DNA of 5,268 bases from a bacterium (GTDB taxonomy: Bacteria; UBP14; UBA6098; B30-G16), in the NCBI GenBank assembly GCA_027064665.1, contig JAMOPH010000413.1, positions 1 to 5,268 of the forward strand, written 5' to 3'. Of the stretch, positions 5,150 to 5,268 are shown in pieces. Numbering within the stretch: position 1 is the first letter of the stretch; every line of letters begins with the position of its first letter. The notes below the pieces were generated by a model that was not told the DNA's origin, did not search any database, and worked only from the letters and a program-made list of their open reading frames with translations. The position numbers were made by a program, and so were the translations under genes.

Positions 5150-5268
5150 TCACACCTCCTGTTTTTCAACCTGCCTCATAATCTGGATAAGTTTTTTTAT
5201 CTCAAAGGGTTTGCGAAGGTAAAAATCGGCGCGGCATTTTTGTGCAAGTTCCTTCAGTTCCACCTCCG
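5150..5268 (-). CDS. response regulator receiver domain, C-terminal end (partial)
   Basis: Only the last 38 codons are present. They end a CheY-like receiver: CRADFYLRKPFEIKKL (residues 11-26 of the visible part) matches the beta5-alpha5 segment with the invariant Lys followed by cis-Pro (KP) and the 'F...L' start of the last helix, then IQIMRQVEKQEV and stop. The phosphorylated Asp and the start lie outside. The protein ends right after the receiver, so it is either a stand-alone CheY-like regulator or a protein with a C-terminal receiver. The end of its coding sequence also carries the AGGAGGTG ribosome site of degQ, and its TGA is 2 bases from the degQ ATG, which implies translational coupling. 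Confidence 0.8.
   Translation of the reverse strand, partial: EVELKELAQKCRADFYLRKPFEIKKLIQIMRQVEKQEV

Noticed and set aside
5148..5153. GTG start for DegQ at 5153
   Set aside because: It directly touches the Shine-Dalgarno with no spacing; ATG at 5147 has 7 bases.

Overview
The window carries two minus-strand operon fragments that flank a short plus-strand island of secreted-protein genes. Several traits point to an uncultured anaerobic or thermophilic lineage with a type IX secretion system, most like candidate phylum WOR-3 or a neighbour such as Cloacimonadota or Fermentibacteria. These are a T9SS-style C-terminal sorting domain of the PNPFNSA...DLRGR type, a short-form ThiC, a TrmI-type tRNA methyltransferase, strong AGGAGG ribosome sites and dispersed GC-rich palindromic repeats. 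The lineage is an inference from family memory; no search was run.

Left block (1-1805, minus strand): thiC, for thiamine pyrimidine synthesis, is followed with a 14-base overlap by the first 167 codons of a TrmI/Trm61-like tRNA m1A58 methyltransferase. The two are very probably co-transcribed and translationally coupled. The thiC leader has no recognisable TPP riboswitch. It has a 14-bp perfect palindrome that overlaps a plausible -35 element.

Middle island (about 1900-3351, plus strand): a good promoter and ribosome site drive only 42 codons, made of a signal peptide plus the opening motif of what looks like a larger secreted beta-structured protein. This is probably a gene remnant. Next is a 384-residue secreted protein of an uncharacterised family (HTSHG, YMTGH and CEHKGAAFWWL motifs) with a T9SS sorting domain. 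That sorting domain is interrupted in frame by a 98-bp palindromic element folding as one closing stem with three hairpins, which adds about 33 residues to the protein.

Convergent intergenic region (3352-3725): no gene seen. It is packed with inverted repeats, including a partial second copy of the element found inside the secreted-protein gene.

Right block (3726-5268, minus strand): the end of a response-regulator receiver domain, then two bases later a complete DegQ/HtrA-type periplasmic serine protease with catalytic triad and two PDZ domains. The pair suggests a signal-controlled envelope quality-control operon.

The most unusual feature is the mobile-looking palindromic element read as protein inside a secretion signal. 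It resembles in principle the protein-embedded palindromic elements known from Rickettsia, but in a T9SS sorting domain.
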